Below are positions 10,369 through 17,878 of a stretch of 64,000 nucleotides of DNA, piece by piece. Each line of letters opens with the position of its first letter. The first letter of the stretch is position 1. The stretch spans positions 4,088,501-4,152,500 of the forward strand of contig NZ_CP054916.1 in assembly GCF_013364155.1 (NCBI RefSeq), read 5' to 3'. Source of the stretch: Streptomyces sp. NA02950. Lineage in GTDB: Bacteria > Actinomycetota > Actinomycetes > Streptomycetales > Streptomycetaceae. The translations under genes were made by a program, and so were the position numbers. The notes under the pieces are model-generated. The model saw nothing but the letters and a program-made list of their open reading frames with translations. It was not told the DNA's origin and made no database searches.

Positions 10369-10460
10369 AGCGTCCCTCCGTTCGCTTCTCCGCCCACGAG
10401 GCGCAGACGTGCGGGCTTCGTCGTCGACAGCCGCCGGGCGGCCTCGCGTGCGTCGCTCAC
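10365..10460 (-). CDS. Tandem repeat micro-ORF, copy 1 (31 aa), after nuoB
   Basis: This copy starts at a GTG (10458-10460) overlapping the nuoB stop and ends in a TGA overlapping the start of copy 2. As far as I can read, its DNA is identical to copy 2, which implies a recent duplication or strong homogenisation. The predicted product is basic and carries no membrane segment. Ribosomes leaving nuoB could pass through both copies to nuoC by four successive GTGA stop-start overlaps. Confidence 0.5.
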   Translation of the reverse strand: MSDAREAARRLSTTKPARLRLVGGEANGGTL

Positions 10461-11011
10461 CTGAGCAGCCCCTTCATCTCGATCGTCGGGAGCGCCTTCA
10501 GCGCCGCTTCCTCCGCCTCCCGGGCCGCACGCTCGCGGTTCACGCCGAGCTTCTCCTCGCGGATCTTCTCGTGCAGTTTGAGGATCGCGTCCAAGAGCAT
10601 CTCGGGGCGCGGCGGGCAGCCGGGCAGATAGATGTCGACGGGGACGATGTGATCGACGCCCTGCACGATCGCGTAGTTGTTGAACATGCCTCCGGAGGAG
10701 GCGCACACGCCCATGGAGATGACCCACTTGGGGTTCGGCATCTGGTCGTAGACCTGGCGCAGCACCGGGGCCATCTTCTGGCTGACCCGCCCGGCGACGA
10801 TCATGAGGTCGGCCTGCCGGGGCGACCCCCGGAAGACCTCCATGCCGAAGCGTGCGAGGTCGTAGCGGCCGGCGCCGGTGGTCATCATCTCGATGGCACA
10901 GCAGGCCAGGCCGAAGGTGGCCGGGAACACGGAGGACTTGCGGGCCAGTCCGGCGGCCTGCTCAACGGTGGTGAGCAGGAAGCCGCTGGGGAGCTTCTCT
11001 TCGATACCCAT
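10457..11011 (-). CDS. nuoB: NADH-quinone oxidoreductase subunit B
   Basis: NuoB holds cluster N2, the last iron-sulfur centre before quinone. The ligand region is visible as [13 protein letters not shown] near residue 37, [12 protein letters not shown] near 100, and [13 protein letters not shown] near 132. [20 protein letters not shown] is also typical. It has 184 residues. The C-terminal 35 residues are a charged helix. The ATG start at 11009-11011 lies 31 bases after the nuoA stop. The gene ends in a TGA overlapping the first micro-ORF. Confidence 0.97.
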   Translation of the reverse strand: MGIEEKLPSGFLLTTVEQAAGLARKSSVFPATFGLACCAIEMMTTGAGRYDLARFGMEVFRGSPRQADLMIVAGRVSQKMAPVLRQVYDQMPNPKWVISMGVCASSGGMFNNYAIVQGVDHIVPVDIYLPGCPPRPEMLLDAILKLHEKIREEKLGVNRERAAREAEEAALKALPTIEMKGLLR

Positions 11012-11042
11012 GCGCTGTTTCCCCTATCTCCTCTAGAGCCCT

Positions 11043-11402
11043 TCAGTCCCACTCCAGTCCGCCGCGCCGCCACACATAGGCGTAGGCGACGAAGACGGTG
11101 AGCACGAAGAGGAGCATCTCCACGAGCCCGAACAGCCCCAGGGCGTCGAAGGAGACGGCCCAGGGGTAGAGGAAGACGATCTCGATGTCGAAGACGATGA
11201 AGAGCATCGCCGTCAGGTAGTACTTGATGGGGAAGCGCCCACCGCCGGCCGGATGCGGAGTCGGCTCGATGCCGCATTCATAGGCTTCGAGCTTGGCCCG
11301 GTTGTAGCGCTTGGGGCCGATGATCGCGGCCATGAAAACCGAGAAGATCGCAAAACCTGCCCCGAGGGCTCCCAGTACGAGGATGGGCGCGTATGCGTTC
11401 AC
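11043..11402 (-). CDS. nuoA: NADH-quinone oxidoreductase subunit A
   Basis: NuoA is a three-helix membrane subunit at the junction of the complex I arms. The conserved loop YECGIEPTPHPAGGGRFPIKYYLTAM (residues about 40-65) carries the family Cys, and DIEIVFLYPWAV follows in helix 2. The length of 119 residues is normal. The GTG at 11400-11402 is preceded by GAAGGGAGCGAGGA. It is the first gene of the operon; the upstream region holds a Rex-like operator. Confidence 0.96.
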   Translation of the reverse strand: MNAYAPILVLGALGAGFAIFSVFMAAIIGPKRYNRAKLEAYECGIEPTPHPAGGGRFPIKYYLTAMLFIVFDIEIVFLYPWAVSFDALGLFGLVEMLLFVLTVFVAYAYVWRRGGLEWD

Positions 11403-11481
11403 CGTCCTCGCTCCCTTCAGTCGACGATGACTGTCTGGCGGACCGCACGGACGTGCTGTCGCCCCACGAAGATCGTGCTCA

Positions 11482-11497
11482 TGTGAGGCAGTTCACA
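11482..11497. promoter_or_regulatory. Rex-type redox operator upstream of nuoA
   Basis: The 16 bases TGTGAGGCAGTTCACA match the Rex operator consensus TGTGAACnnnTTCACA at 13 or more positions, with a perfect TGTGA arm and a perfect GTTCACA arm. The site is 80 bases before the nuoA start. A TAGGAT -10-like hexamer (minus strand, 11514-11519) lies just upstream, so Rex would cover the start of transcription. Rex control of the nuo operon is established knowledge for Streptomyces coelicolor. The match here is seen directly; its use is inferred. Confidence 0.8.
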
Positions 11498-12050
11498 AGC
11501 CCGTTTCGCCTGCATCCTATGCCTGTCGGTCTGTGATCTGCGACACGGGGTGCGACAACGTCTTTGTGATCTCCACCACCTGACGAAGGATCATGAAGTC
11601 GGATGAGCGGTGATCTTGCACGCGAAGCATCCGAACGATCACGAGAGGTGACATTCGGGGGCGTCGTCACTGGTGAGGACGTTGCGCCCTTACCAAGACA
11701 TGGTACATACATGCAAATTTGCGATGGGCATCGTCAGCTGATACTTATCCGCCACCCTCCCGGGTGATCCGGTCTCCGGACCGCGGCCCGCACCACCCCC
11801 GGGTCTCCTCCGGGCTCCGTCCGGCACCCCTCCCGTCTTCTTGATCGCCGGTTCGCGCTTTGATTCACGAGCGCGTGCCGCGACCGCTTCCGCATGTCGA
11901 TCCCGCTCGTCTCCGCACGCGTCCCCGCTCGCTTCACCGGTGGGTCGCGTTTGCTTCACCACCGGCCCCGGTTGCTTCACGAGCGGGCCCCACGGAGTGA
12001 GGTATCCCACGCCGCGATGGGTTGTGGAACGCGATTTCACGGGAATCTTT

Positions 12051-12067
12051 GATACGCGGGCCGTATC
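12051..12067 (+). promoter_or_regulatory. Inverted repeat GATACG-n5-CGTATC
   Basis: A perfect six-base inverted repeat with a five-base centre lies about 190 bases upstream of the NlpC/P60 start. It could be an operator or a hairpin early in the transcript. I recognise no regulator for it. Confidence 0.4.
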
Positions 12068-12184
12068 GGTGGTAGGCCGCTCGCCGCTTCCACACGGCCG
12101 CCAAATGCCATGCGTAGAGACATGATCGAGAAATTCGGACATCGCCGCGGAGCCTGCGATGGAGATCGGTTAGGGCGAATTTCA

Positions 12185-12198
12185 GGCGTGTACACGCC
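12185..12198. promoter_or_regulatory. Perfect 14-bp palindrome GGCGTGTACACGCC
   Basis: This palindrome has no central spacer and lies 60 bases before the NlpC/P60 ATG. A gap-free dyad of this length favours a protein-binding operator over an RNA hairpin, since a tight loop could not form from it. The cognate regulator is unknown. Confidence 0.5.
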
Positions 12199-12228
12199 AA
12201 ATGTGGCGCACCCCACTTTTGTTGATCC

Positions 12229-12242
12229 GGGCCTTTCGGCCC
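12229..12242 (+). promoter_or_regulatory. GGGCC-TTTC-GGCCC hairpin just before the NlpC start
   Basis: A five-base stem with a TTTC tetraloop ends 16 bases before the ATG, where a ribosome site would be expected. The bases between hairpin and ATG (TGATAGCCAGTGACCT) contain no good Shine-Dalgarno sequence. The hairpin may therefore influence initiation. Confidence 0.45.
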
Positions 12243-12258
12243 TGATAGCCAGTGACCT

Positions 12259-13068
12259 ATGTCCCCAGTCGCACACATACCCAGCCACCGGAAGCCCCGC
12301 CGTGCCGCGTCCAAGGGCACACTCCGCGCAGGGGTGACCGGTGGCTTCCTCACCATTGCGGTGGCCGGTGCCGCCGTGCCCGCTTCCGCCACCGAGTCGT
12401 CGGCCGCCGAGTCGACGGTGGAGATGCCGACCGTCAGCGCCACGCTGGCGAGCACGGCCGCCCAGACCGCCGACGCCACGCAGCAGGCCGCGTCCGACTA
12501 CCAGCTCCAGGCGCAGCAGGACCAGGCCGCCGCCCACGCGAAGGCCGCGGCCAAGAAGGCCAAGGCGGAGGCCGACCGCAAGGCGAAGGAAGCCAGGGAG
12601 GCGGCGCGCAAGGCCGCCGCCAAGCGTGCGGCCGAGGCCAAGGCCAAGGCCGCGAAGGCGTCCCGCTCCGCGGAGCGCAGCACGCTCTCCGCCCCGAGCA
12701 CCAGCAACGCCACAGGCAACGCCGCCACCGTCATCAGCTTCCTGAAGGCGCAGCTCGGCAAGGCGTACGTGCTCGGCTCCAGCGGCCCGTCCTCCTACGA
12801 CTGCTCCGGTCTGACCCAGGCCGCGTTCAAGCAGGTCGGCGTCGACCTGCCGCGGGTCTCCCAGGACCAGTCCACCACCGGCACCCCGGTCTCGCTGGAC
12901 AACCTCCAGCCCGGCGACATCCTCTACTGGGGCAGCGCGGGCAGCGCGTACCACGTCGGCGTCTACATCGGCGGCGGCAAGTTCATCGGCGCCCAGAACC
13001 CGAGCACCGGCATCGTCGAGCGTCCGCTGGACTACGACCAGCCCACCGGCGCCGTGCGCGTCCTGTAG
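12259..13068 (+). CDS. Secreted NlpC/P60 peptidoglycan endopeptidase
   Basis: This is a cell-wall hydrolase predicted to cut stem peptides (D-Glu to diamino acid type bonds). Residues 1-44 form a Sec signal peptide with a basic start and a PASA cleavage region. Residues 74-136 are an alanine/lysine-rich coiled coil. Residues 155-269 are the NlpC/P60 domain, with catalytic Cys182 in YDCSGLTQ, His232 in YHVGVYIGGG, and NLQPGDILYW between them. The layout matches Streptomyces RpfA/SwlA-type autolysins. It is a single gene with a long, structured leader and a convergent CBS gene downstream. Confidence 0.9.
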   Translation: MSPVAHIPSHRKPRRAASKGTLRAGVTGGFLTIAVAGAAVPASATESSAAESTVEMPTVSATLASTAAQTADATQQAASDYQLQAQQDQAAAHAKAAAKKAKAEADRKAKEAREAARKAAAKRAAEAKAKAAKASRSAERSTLSAPSTSNATGNAATVISFLKAQLGKAYVLGSSGPSSYDCSGLTQAAFKQVGVDLPRVSQDQSTTGTPVSLDNLQPGDILYWGSAGSAYHVGVYIGGGKFIGAQNPSTGIVERPLDYDQPTGAVRVL

Positions 13069-13117
13069 TTCCCGTCATTCCCGCGCGCACACACGTGCCG
13101 CACCAATATGGCCGCGG

Positions 13118-13147
13118 GGCCGCCGTTCCCTTCCCGGGGCGGCGGCC
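13118..13147. terminator. Hairpin between convergent NlpC and CBS genes
   Basis: GGCCGCCG (13118-13125) pairs with CGGCGGCC (13140-13147) across a 14-base loop, in the gap between two converging genes. There is no T-tract, so termination is inferred from position and GC-rich stem. Confidence 0.45.
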
Positions 13148-13156
13148 TCACGCCGT

Positions 13157-13579
13157 TCACGACGTGGCGTACACCTTTTCCACGAACTCGCCGATCTGCT
13201 GGTCGGAGAGGTGACGGGCGAGATCCGCCTCGCTGATCATGCCGACGAGCCGCTTGTTCTTGTCGATCACCGGCAGTCTGCGGATCCGGTGCTCCTCCAT
13301 CTCCCGCAGGACCTCGCTGACATCGGCGTCCGCGCTGATCCAGCGCGGGGTGCCCTTGGCCAGGTCGCCGGCCGTCATCCGGGCCGCGTCGCCACCGCGC
13401 GCCACACAGCCGACCACGATGTCGCGGTCGGTGAGAATGCCGCACAGCCGCTCATTGCTGTCGCTGACCGGCAGCGCCCCGACGTTCAGTTCGCGCATCA
13501 GTTGCGCGGCGCGGTCCAGCGACTCCGTGGCCGGAATCCACTGCGCGCCCGGGTGCATGATGTCCGCTGCCTTCGTCAT
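13157..13579 (-). CDS. Two-CBS-domain protein
   Basis: This 140-residue soluble protein consists of two CBS domains, about residues 8-65 (ELNVGALPVSDSNERLCGILTDRDIV) and 75-130 (EMEEHRIRRLPVIDKNKRLVGMISEADLA). CBS pairs bind adenosyl ligands such as AMP or ATP. The protein resembles stand-alone CBS proteins such as mycobacterial Hrp1, whose role is not settled. The ATG at 13577-13579 has AGGAGGTAC seven bases upstream. No partner domain is fused, and the neighbouring gene converges. Confidence 0.88.
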   Translation of the reverse strand: MTKAADIMHPGAQWIPATESLDRAAQLMRELNVGALPVSDSNERLCGILTDRDIVVGCVARGGDAARMTAGDLAKGTPRWISADADVSEVLREMEEHRIRRLPVIDKNKRLVGMISEADLARHLSDQQIGEFVEKVYATS

Positions 13580-13828
13580 GGGTGTACCTCCTGACGGCCC
13601 ACCGGCGGCGGAACCGGCCCGCGGGCCCCATCGTTCCGGTCGCCGCGGCTGACGCCCGCGGCGCCCCCTCTGTTCATTGTCACCACCCGCGGGCGATGCC
13701 GTCATTTCGGACCCTCGCGGTGCTTTCCGAACCCTTGGGACACCGTGCGGTCCCGGCGGCGGCGGCCGGTGGCCGGTGCCAGACTGAGTACGAGAAGTCC
13801 TTCACGTCCGATCGTTGAAGGAGCATCC

Positions 13829-14617
13829 ATGCTCACCACCGACTACGTCCCCGGCGCACCCAACTGGCTCGATCTCGGCGCTCCCGACACCGATGCGGCC
13901 GCGGCCTTCTACCAGGGGGTGCTGGGCTGGAGTTTCGAGTCGGCCGGTCCCGAGGCGGGCGGATACGGCTTCTTCAAGCGGGACCGCAAAACCGTCGCCG
14001 CCCTCGGTCCGCTCACCGAACAGAGTGCCCGTGCGGCCTGGACGCCGTACTTCCACACGCCCGACGCCGACGCCACCGCGAAGTCCGTCGAGCGGGCGGG
14101 CGGCGGGGTGGCGGTCGCGCCGTTCGACGTCTTCGACGAGGGGCGGATGGCCCACTTCGCCGATCCCGCGGGCGCCCGGTTCGCCGTCTGGCAGCCCGGC
14201 AAGACGGCGGGCCTGGAACTGGTCACCGAACCGGGCAGCCTGTGCTGGACCGAGCTGCACTCCCCCGACCCCGCCGAGGCCCGCACCTTCTACCGCGCCG
14301 TCTTCGGCTGGGACACCGAGGAGATGTCGTTCCCGGGCGGGACGTACACCATGCTCTCCACGGCCGGTGCCGGAAAGGACGGCTCCTTCGGCGGTGTCGC
14401 CCAGCTCCAGGAGGGGCATTCGACTCCACCGCAGTGGCTGCCCTACATCGAGGTGACGGACTGTGACGAAGTGGTCACCAAGGGGCAGGAGCTGGGCGGT
14501 TCGGTGCTGATGCCCGCCGTGTCGGCCGAGGGCATCGGCCGGATGGCCTGGCTGACGGATGTGGCCGGGGCGCCGTTCGGCGTCATCACCAGCGCGAGCC
14601 CGGACAGCGGCGGGTAG
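13829..14617 (+). CDS. VOC-family protein with two glyoxalase-like domains
   Basis: The 262-residue product has two vicinal-oxygen-chelate modules in tandem. Each opens with a similar phrase: PNWLDLGAPDTDAAAAFYQG near residue 9 and CWTELHSPDPAEARTFYRAV near 137. Each continues with GWSFE or GWDTE. This is the pattern of glyoxalase/bleomycin-resistance family proteins common in Streptomyces (CFP-30-like). Substrate and metal use cannot be read from sequence. GAAGGAG lies seven bases before the ATG at 13829-13831. Confidence 0.85.
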   Translation: MLTTDYVPGAPNWLDLGAPDTDAAAAFYQGVLGWSFESAGPEAGGYGFFKRDRKTVAALGPLTEQSARAAWTPYFHTPDADATAKSVERAGGGVAVAPFDVFDEGRMAHFADPAGARFAVWQPGKTAGLELVTEPGSLCWTELHSPDPAEARTFYRAVFGWDTEEMSFPGGTYTMLSTAGAGKDGSFGGVAQLQEGHSTPPQWLPYIEVTDCDEVVTKGQELGGSVLMPAVSAEGIGRMAWLTDVAGAPFGVITSASPDSGG

Positions 14618-14715
14618 CCACGTCGGCGGCGGATGGCCCGTAAGAGCCCCGCCCGGCGCGTAAGAAGCCCCGCCGGGCCCGCACGCCCGCTCAGGCCCGC
14701 TCAGGCCACGCCCGC

Positions 14716-16026
14716 TCAGGCCCGCGGCGTCACCTTCGTCAGACCGTTGATGATGCGGTCCATCGCGTCCCCGCCCGTCGGATCGGTCAGGTTCGCCAGC
14801 AGCTTCAGAGTGAAGCGCATCAGCATCGGATGGGTCAGCCCACGCTCGGTCGCCAGCCTCATCACCTTCGGATTGCCGATCAGCTTCACAAAGGCCCGGC
14901 CCAGCGTGTAGTAGCCGCCGTAGGTGTCCTTGAGGACCTTCGGATAGCGCTGGAGCGCCATCTCGCGCTGCGCGGCGGTGGCCCGGGCGTGCGCCTGCAC
15001 GGTCACCTCCGCGGCCAGCTGCCCGGATTCCATCGCATAGGCGATGCCCTCGCCGTTGAACGGGTTGACCATGCCGCCCGCGTCGCCCACCAGCAGCAGC
15101 CCGCGGGTGTAGTGCGGCTGACGGTTGAACGCCATCGGCAGGGCGGCACCGCGGATCGGGCAGGTCATGTTCTCCGGGGTGTAGCCCCAGTCCTCCGGCA
15201 TCGAGGCACACCACGCCTTGAGGACCTCCCGCCAGTCCAACTCCTTGAAGGAGGACGAGGTGTTGAGCACCCCCAGACCGACGTTGCTCGTACCGTCGCC
15301 CATGCCGAAGATCCAGCCGTAGCCGGGCAGCAGCCGGTCCTGCGGACCGCGCCGGTCCCACAACTCCAGCCAGGACTCCAGGTAGTCGTCGTCATGCCGG
15401 GGCGAGGTGAAGTACGTGCGCACCGCCACGCCCATCGGACGGTCCTCGCGCCGGTGCAGCCCCATCCCCAGCGACAGCCGGGTGGAGTTGCCGTCGGCGG
15501 CGACGACCAGCGGCGCGTGGAAGGTGACCGGGGTCTTCTCCTCGCCCAGCTTGGCCTCGACACCGGTGATCCGGCCGGTGCGCGGATCGGTGATCGGCGC
15601 GCCCACGTTGCAGCGCTCGTACAGCCGCGCCCCGGCCTTCTGCGCCTGGCGCGCCAGCTGCTCGTCGAAGTCGTCGCGCTTGCGGACCAGTCCGTAGTTC
15701 GGATACGCGGCCAGATCGGGCCAGTCCAGCTCCAGTCGCACCCCGCCGCCCAGGATCCGCAGGCCCCGGTTGCGCAGCCAGCCCGCCTCCTCGGAGACGT
15801 CGATGCCCATGGCGACCAGCTGCTTGGTGGCGCGCGGGGTCAGTCCGTCACCGCACACCTTCTCGCGCGGAAAGGCCGTCTTCTCCAGCAGCAGAACGTC
15901 CAGGCCCGCCTTGGCCAGGTAGTACGCGGTGGTGGAACCGGCCGGTCCGGCGCCGACGACGATCACGTCGGCGCTGCGCTCCGAGCTCACGGAGGACGCG
16001 CTCTGGGTGGGTGCGGTCTCGCTCAC
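14716..16026 (-). CDS. Geranylgeranyl reductase family flavoprotein (likely menaquinone tail reductase)
   Basis: This 436-residue FAD enzyme belongs to the GGR family. The Rossmann loop is VIVVGAGPAGSTTAYYLAKAG (residues about 21-41). KTAFPREKVCGDGLTPRATK follows, and VGDAGGMVNPFNGEGIAYAM near residue 320 is the second FAD motif. Homologues hydrogenate isoprenoid double bonds; mycobacterial MenJ reduces one unit of the menaquinone tail. Its place between nuo and menG/mqnC supports a similar job making partly saturated MK-9. The substrate is inferred, not shown. The start is an ATG, and a GNAT gene diverges from it. Confidence 0.85.
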   Translation of the reverse strand: MSETAPTQSASSVSSERSADVIVVGAGPAGSTTAYYLAKAGLDVLLLEKTAFPREKVCGDGLTPRATKQLVAMGIDVSEEAGWLRNRGLRILGGGVRLELDWPDLAAYPNYGLVRKRDDFDEQLARQAQKAGARLYERCNVGAPITDPRTGRITGVEAKLGEEKTPVTFHAPLVVAADGNSTRLSLGMGLHRREDRPMGVAVRTYFTSPRHDDDYLESWLELWDRRGPQDRLLPGYGWIFGMGDGTSNVGLGVLNTSSSFKELDWREVLKAWCASMPEDWGYTPENMTCPIRGAALPMAFNRQPHYTRGLLLVGDAGGMVNPFNGEGIAYAMESGQLAAEVTVQAHARATAAQREMALQRYPKVLKDTYGGYYTLGRAFVKLIGNPKVMRLATERGLTHPMLMRFTLKLLANLTDPTGGDAMDRIINGLTKVTPRA

Positions 16027-16136
16027 GCGGGGTCTCCCGAAGCCTCGGTAACGGCATGCCGGTCGCGCCGGTCACTGGACACCAGCAGTCTATGGGGGCG
16101 CGCTCCACCACTTGCGAAGGGCCGTACTCCACGACC

Positions 16137-16715
16137 GTGACCCAGCCTGCCGTACGTCTGCGTGTGCCCACCCCCGGCGACGCCGCGGCCTGGCACCGGG
16201 TCTTCGACGATCCGGAGGTGATGGAGTTCCACGGCGACGCCTCCCACGACCTCGCCCACTACGAGGAGTTCACCGCCCGCCGGCGCGATCACGCCGAGCG
16301 GTACGGCTTCTGCCTCTACACCCTGCTGGACGCCTCGGACGAGGTGATCGGCTTCACCGGCGCCCAGCCGTGGCCCCAGGACTGGGGACCGGTGGGCGAG
16401 ATCGAGACCGGCTGGCGGCTCGGCCGCGCGTACTGGGGCCAGGGGTACGCCACGGTGGCCGCGGAGGCGGCCGCCCTGGAGCGGGTGCGCGCCCCCGGGG
16501 TCGGCCATGTGGTCGCGACGGTGCACGCCCGCAACGAACGCTCCATAGCGGTGACCCGGCGGCTGGGCATGCGGTCCGCGGAGAACCTGGTGAGCCCGGA
16601 CTCCCGGTCCCCGGCCATCTGCCACCGGCTGGATCTGCAAACCTCCGGAGCAGACAAGCCTCGGCAGCCGGTTACGGCCGGTACGCGCGGTGCAGGGCCA
16701 CCACACCGCCGGTGA
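16137..16715 (+). CDS. GNAT-family N-acetyltransferase
   Basis: This is a RimJ/RimL-like acetyltransferase of about 190 residues. It opens [26 protein letters not shown] and contains [25 protein letters not shown], whose WGQGYA is the acetyl-CoA pyrophosphate loop. [16 protein letters not shown] follows. I take the GTG at 16137; an in-frame ATG at 16092 is possible, and neither has a strong ribosome site. The 3' end overlaps the end of the convergent menG by 44 bases. Substrate unknown. Confidence 0.8.
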   Translation: MTQPAVRLRVPTPGDAAAWHRVFDDPEVMEFHGDASHDLAHYEEFTARRRDHAERYGFCLYTLLDASDEVIGFTGAQPWPQDWGPVGEIETGWRLGRAYWGQGYATVAAEAAALERVRAPGVGHVVATVHARNERSIAVTRRLGMRSAENLVSPDSRSPAICHRLDLQTSGADKPRQPVTAGTRGAGPPHRR

Positions 16716-17364
16716 GGTTGCGCCAGGCGGGCCGGGACCAGCCCGCCCGGCTCAGCCGTGCGGCCAGCCCCGGCTGAGCGGGCCAGGCGCGGATGGACTC
16801 GGCGAGGTAGACGTACGCGTCCGGGCTGCTGCTGACCGCGGTGGCGATCGGCGGCAGCGCGCGCATCAGGTATTCGGTGTAGACCGTGCGGAACGGCTCC
16901 CAAGTGGGGTGGCTGAACTCGCAGATGACGATCCGGCCGCCGGGCCGGGTCACCCGCAGCATCTCGCGCAGCGCGCCCTGGGTGTCCTGGACGTTGCGCA
17001 GCCCGAAGGAGATCGTGACGGCGTCGAAGACCCCGTCAGCGAAGGGCAGCCGGGTCGCGTCGCCCGCGGTCAGCGGCAGCCTCGGGTGGCGCTTCTTGCC
17101 CTCCCGGAGCATGCCGAGCGAGAAGTCGCAGGGGACCACGTAGGCGCCCGCGGCGCGGAACGGCAGCGAGGACGTGCCGGTACCGGCGGCGAGGTCGAGC
17201 ACCCGCTCACCGGGGGACGCGTCGACCGCCCGGGCGACCGCCTTGCGCCACAGCCGGGCCTGCCCGAGGGACAGCACGTCGTTGGTGAGGTCGTAGTTGG
17301 CCGCCACGTCATCGAACATGGCGGCGACTTCATGCGGCTGCTTGTCCAGGGATGCTCGGGTCAC
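16672..17364 (-). CDS. menG: Demethylmenaquinone methyltransferase
   Basis: MenG (UbiE family) adds the ring methyl group in the last step of menaquinone synthesis with S-adenosylmethionine. The 230-residue protein shows [18 protein letters not shown] near the start, motif [16 protein letters not shown] near residue 57, and motif [22 protein letters not shown] near 115. [15 protein letters not shown] completes the set. I start at the GTG 17362-17364 ([10 protein letters not shown]), which matches the usual N-terminus of actinobacterial homologues; another GTG lies five codons upstream. It shares strand with the mqnC block. Confidence 0.93.
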   Translation of the reverse strand: MTRASLDKQPHEVAAMFDDVAANYDLTNDVLSLGQARLWRKAVARAVDASPGERVLDLAAGTGTSSLPFRAAGAYVVPCDFSLGMLREGKKRHPRLPLTAGDATRLPFADGVFDAVTISFGLRNVQDTQGALREMLRVTRPGGRIVICEFSHPTWEPFRTVYTEYLMRALPPIATAVSSSPDAYVYLAESIRAWPAQPGLAARLSRAGWSRPAWRNLTGGVVALHRAYRP

Positions 17365-17428
17365 AGCCCTATTGTTCACCTCGCGCGGCGGCGGTCCGCC
17401 GCAGGGGTCGGCACCGCCGCGGCGGCGA

Positions 17429-17878
17429 TCACCGGCGACGGTGCATTAGCCGCCCGGCGACCACGGTGGCCAGGCACTCCCCGTCCGGGCCGAAGACGGC
17501 GAGGTCGGCACGGCCGCCGGGGACCAGGGCGACCGCCCGTGGCCGGTCCAGGACGGCGAGGCCGTTGCGATGGGCGGCCGCGCGCAGCTCGGGGTCGGTG
17601 AGCCGGTCCGCGAGGACGCCCGTCGCCCCCTGCCGCAGCAGGGCGTGGATCCGCTCGCGCGGACTGGGCGCCTCCGGCACCGGCCCCTCGTGGACGAGGG
17701 CGGGGCCCAGTGCGCCGGGCCACTCCCGCACCCGGGCCCGCGGATGGGTCCGGCGCAGCTCCTCCAGCGGGCCGATGGCCGCGATGCGGTCGCCGTCGAC
17801 CGCGACGGCGGCGTCGTGCAGCGGTGCCGCGTCGTCCGGGGTGTGCCGGACGAGGGGCGCGGCGTGGAGCGTCAGCAT
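17429..17878 (-). CDS. Degenerate amidohydrolase-like protein lacking the catalytic barrel
   Basis: The 149-residue product looks like only the composite beta domain of an amidohydrolase. The N-terminus ([20 protein letters not shown], then [11 protein letters not shown]) resembles the strand region that normally leads into the metal-binding HxH. The C-terminus ([13 protein letters not shown], then [10 protein letters not shown]) resembles the closing strands. The metal ligands and about 250 barrel residues are absent. The frame is intact, with Streptomyces-like codon use. The ATG shares one base with the mqnC stop (TGATG), so it is coupled to mqnC. A role in the futalosine pathway is possible but unproven. 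Confidence 0.6.
   Translation of the reverse strand: MLTLHAAPLVRHTPDDAAPLHDAAVAVDGDRIAAIGPLEELRRTHPRARVREWPGALGPALVHEGPVPEAPSPRERIHALLRQGATGVLADRLTDPELRAAAHRNGLAVLDRPRAVALVPGGRADLAVFGPDGECLATVVAGRLMHRRR

Larger units (their letters stand above)
10273..10460 (-). repeat. Two perfect 92-bp tandem repeats at the nuoB/nuoC junction
   Basis: The unit runs from GTGAGCGACGCACGCG to GGAACGGAGGGACGCT (reading the minus strand) and occurs twice head-to-tail with a 92-base period. The third GTGAGC is the start of nuoC. A diverged, longer relative lies between nuoD and nuoE (8065-8211). The common core is about 60 bases around GACGACGA, CTGCGCC and GGGCGGAGAAG. The GTGA at both borders would fit insertion at, and duplication of, a stop-start junction. 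Confidence 0.85.
11403..12258. other. 856-bp intergenic region between nuoA and the NlpC/P60 gene
   Basis: No convincing gene lies here. From left to right it holds the nuo promoter and Rex site, three GTGATC direct repeats (11533-11615), and a small AT-rich palindrome GCAAATTTGC (11713-11722). These are followed by a pyrimidine-rich stretch with four TTSATTCAC/GCTTCAC-like repeats spaced over 11855-11985. Nearer the NlpC gene are three inverted repeats listed separately. The right 200 bases are likely its 5' leader. Confidence 0.6.

Noticed and set aside
12070..12258. c-di-AMP (ydaO-yuaA) riboswitch before the NlpC/P60 gene
   Set aside because: The family and genus made it likely, and GGGCGAAT at 12173-12180 looks slightly like one conserved block, but the GACAGCTAACC-type block and the long pairing are missing.
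14618..14715. Repeats of CCCGCTCAGGC between the VOC and reductase genes
   Set aside because: Short and imperfect; at most a terminator region, and no single stem is convincing.
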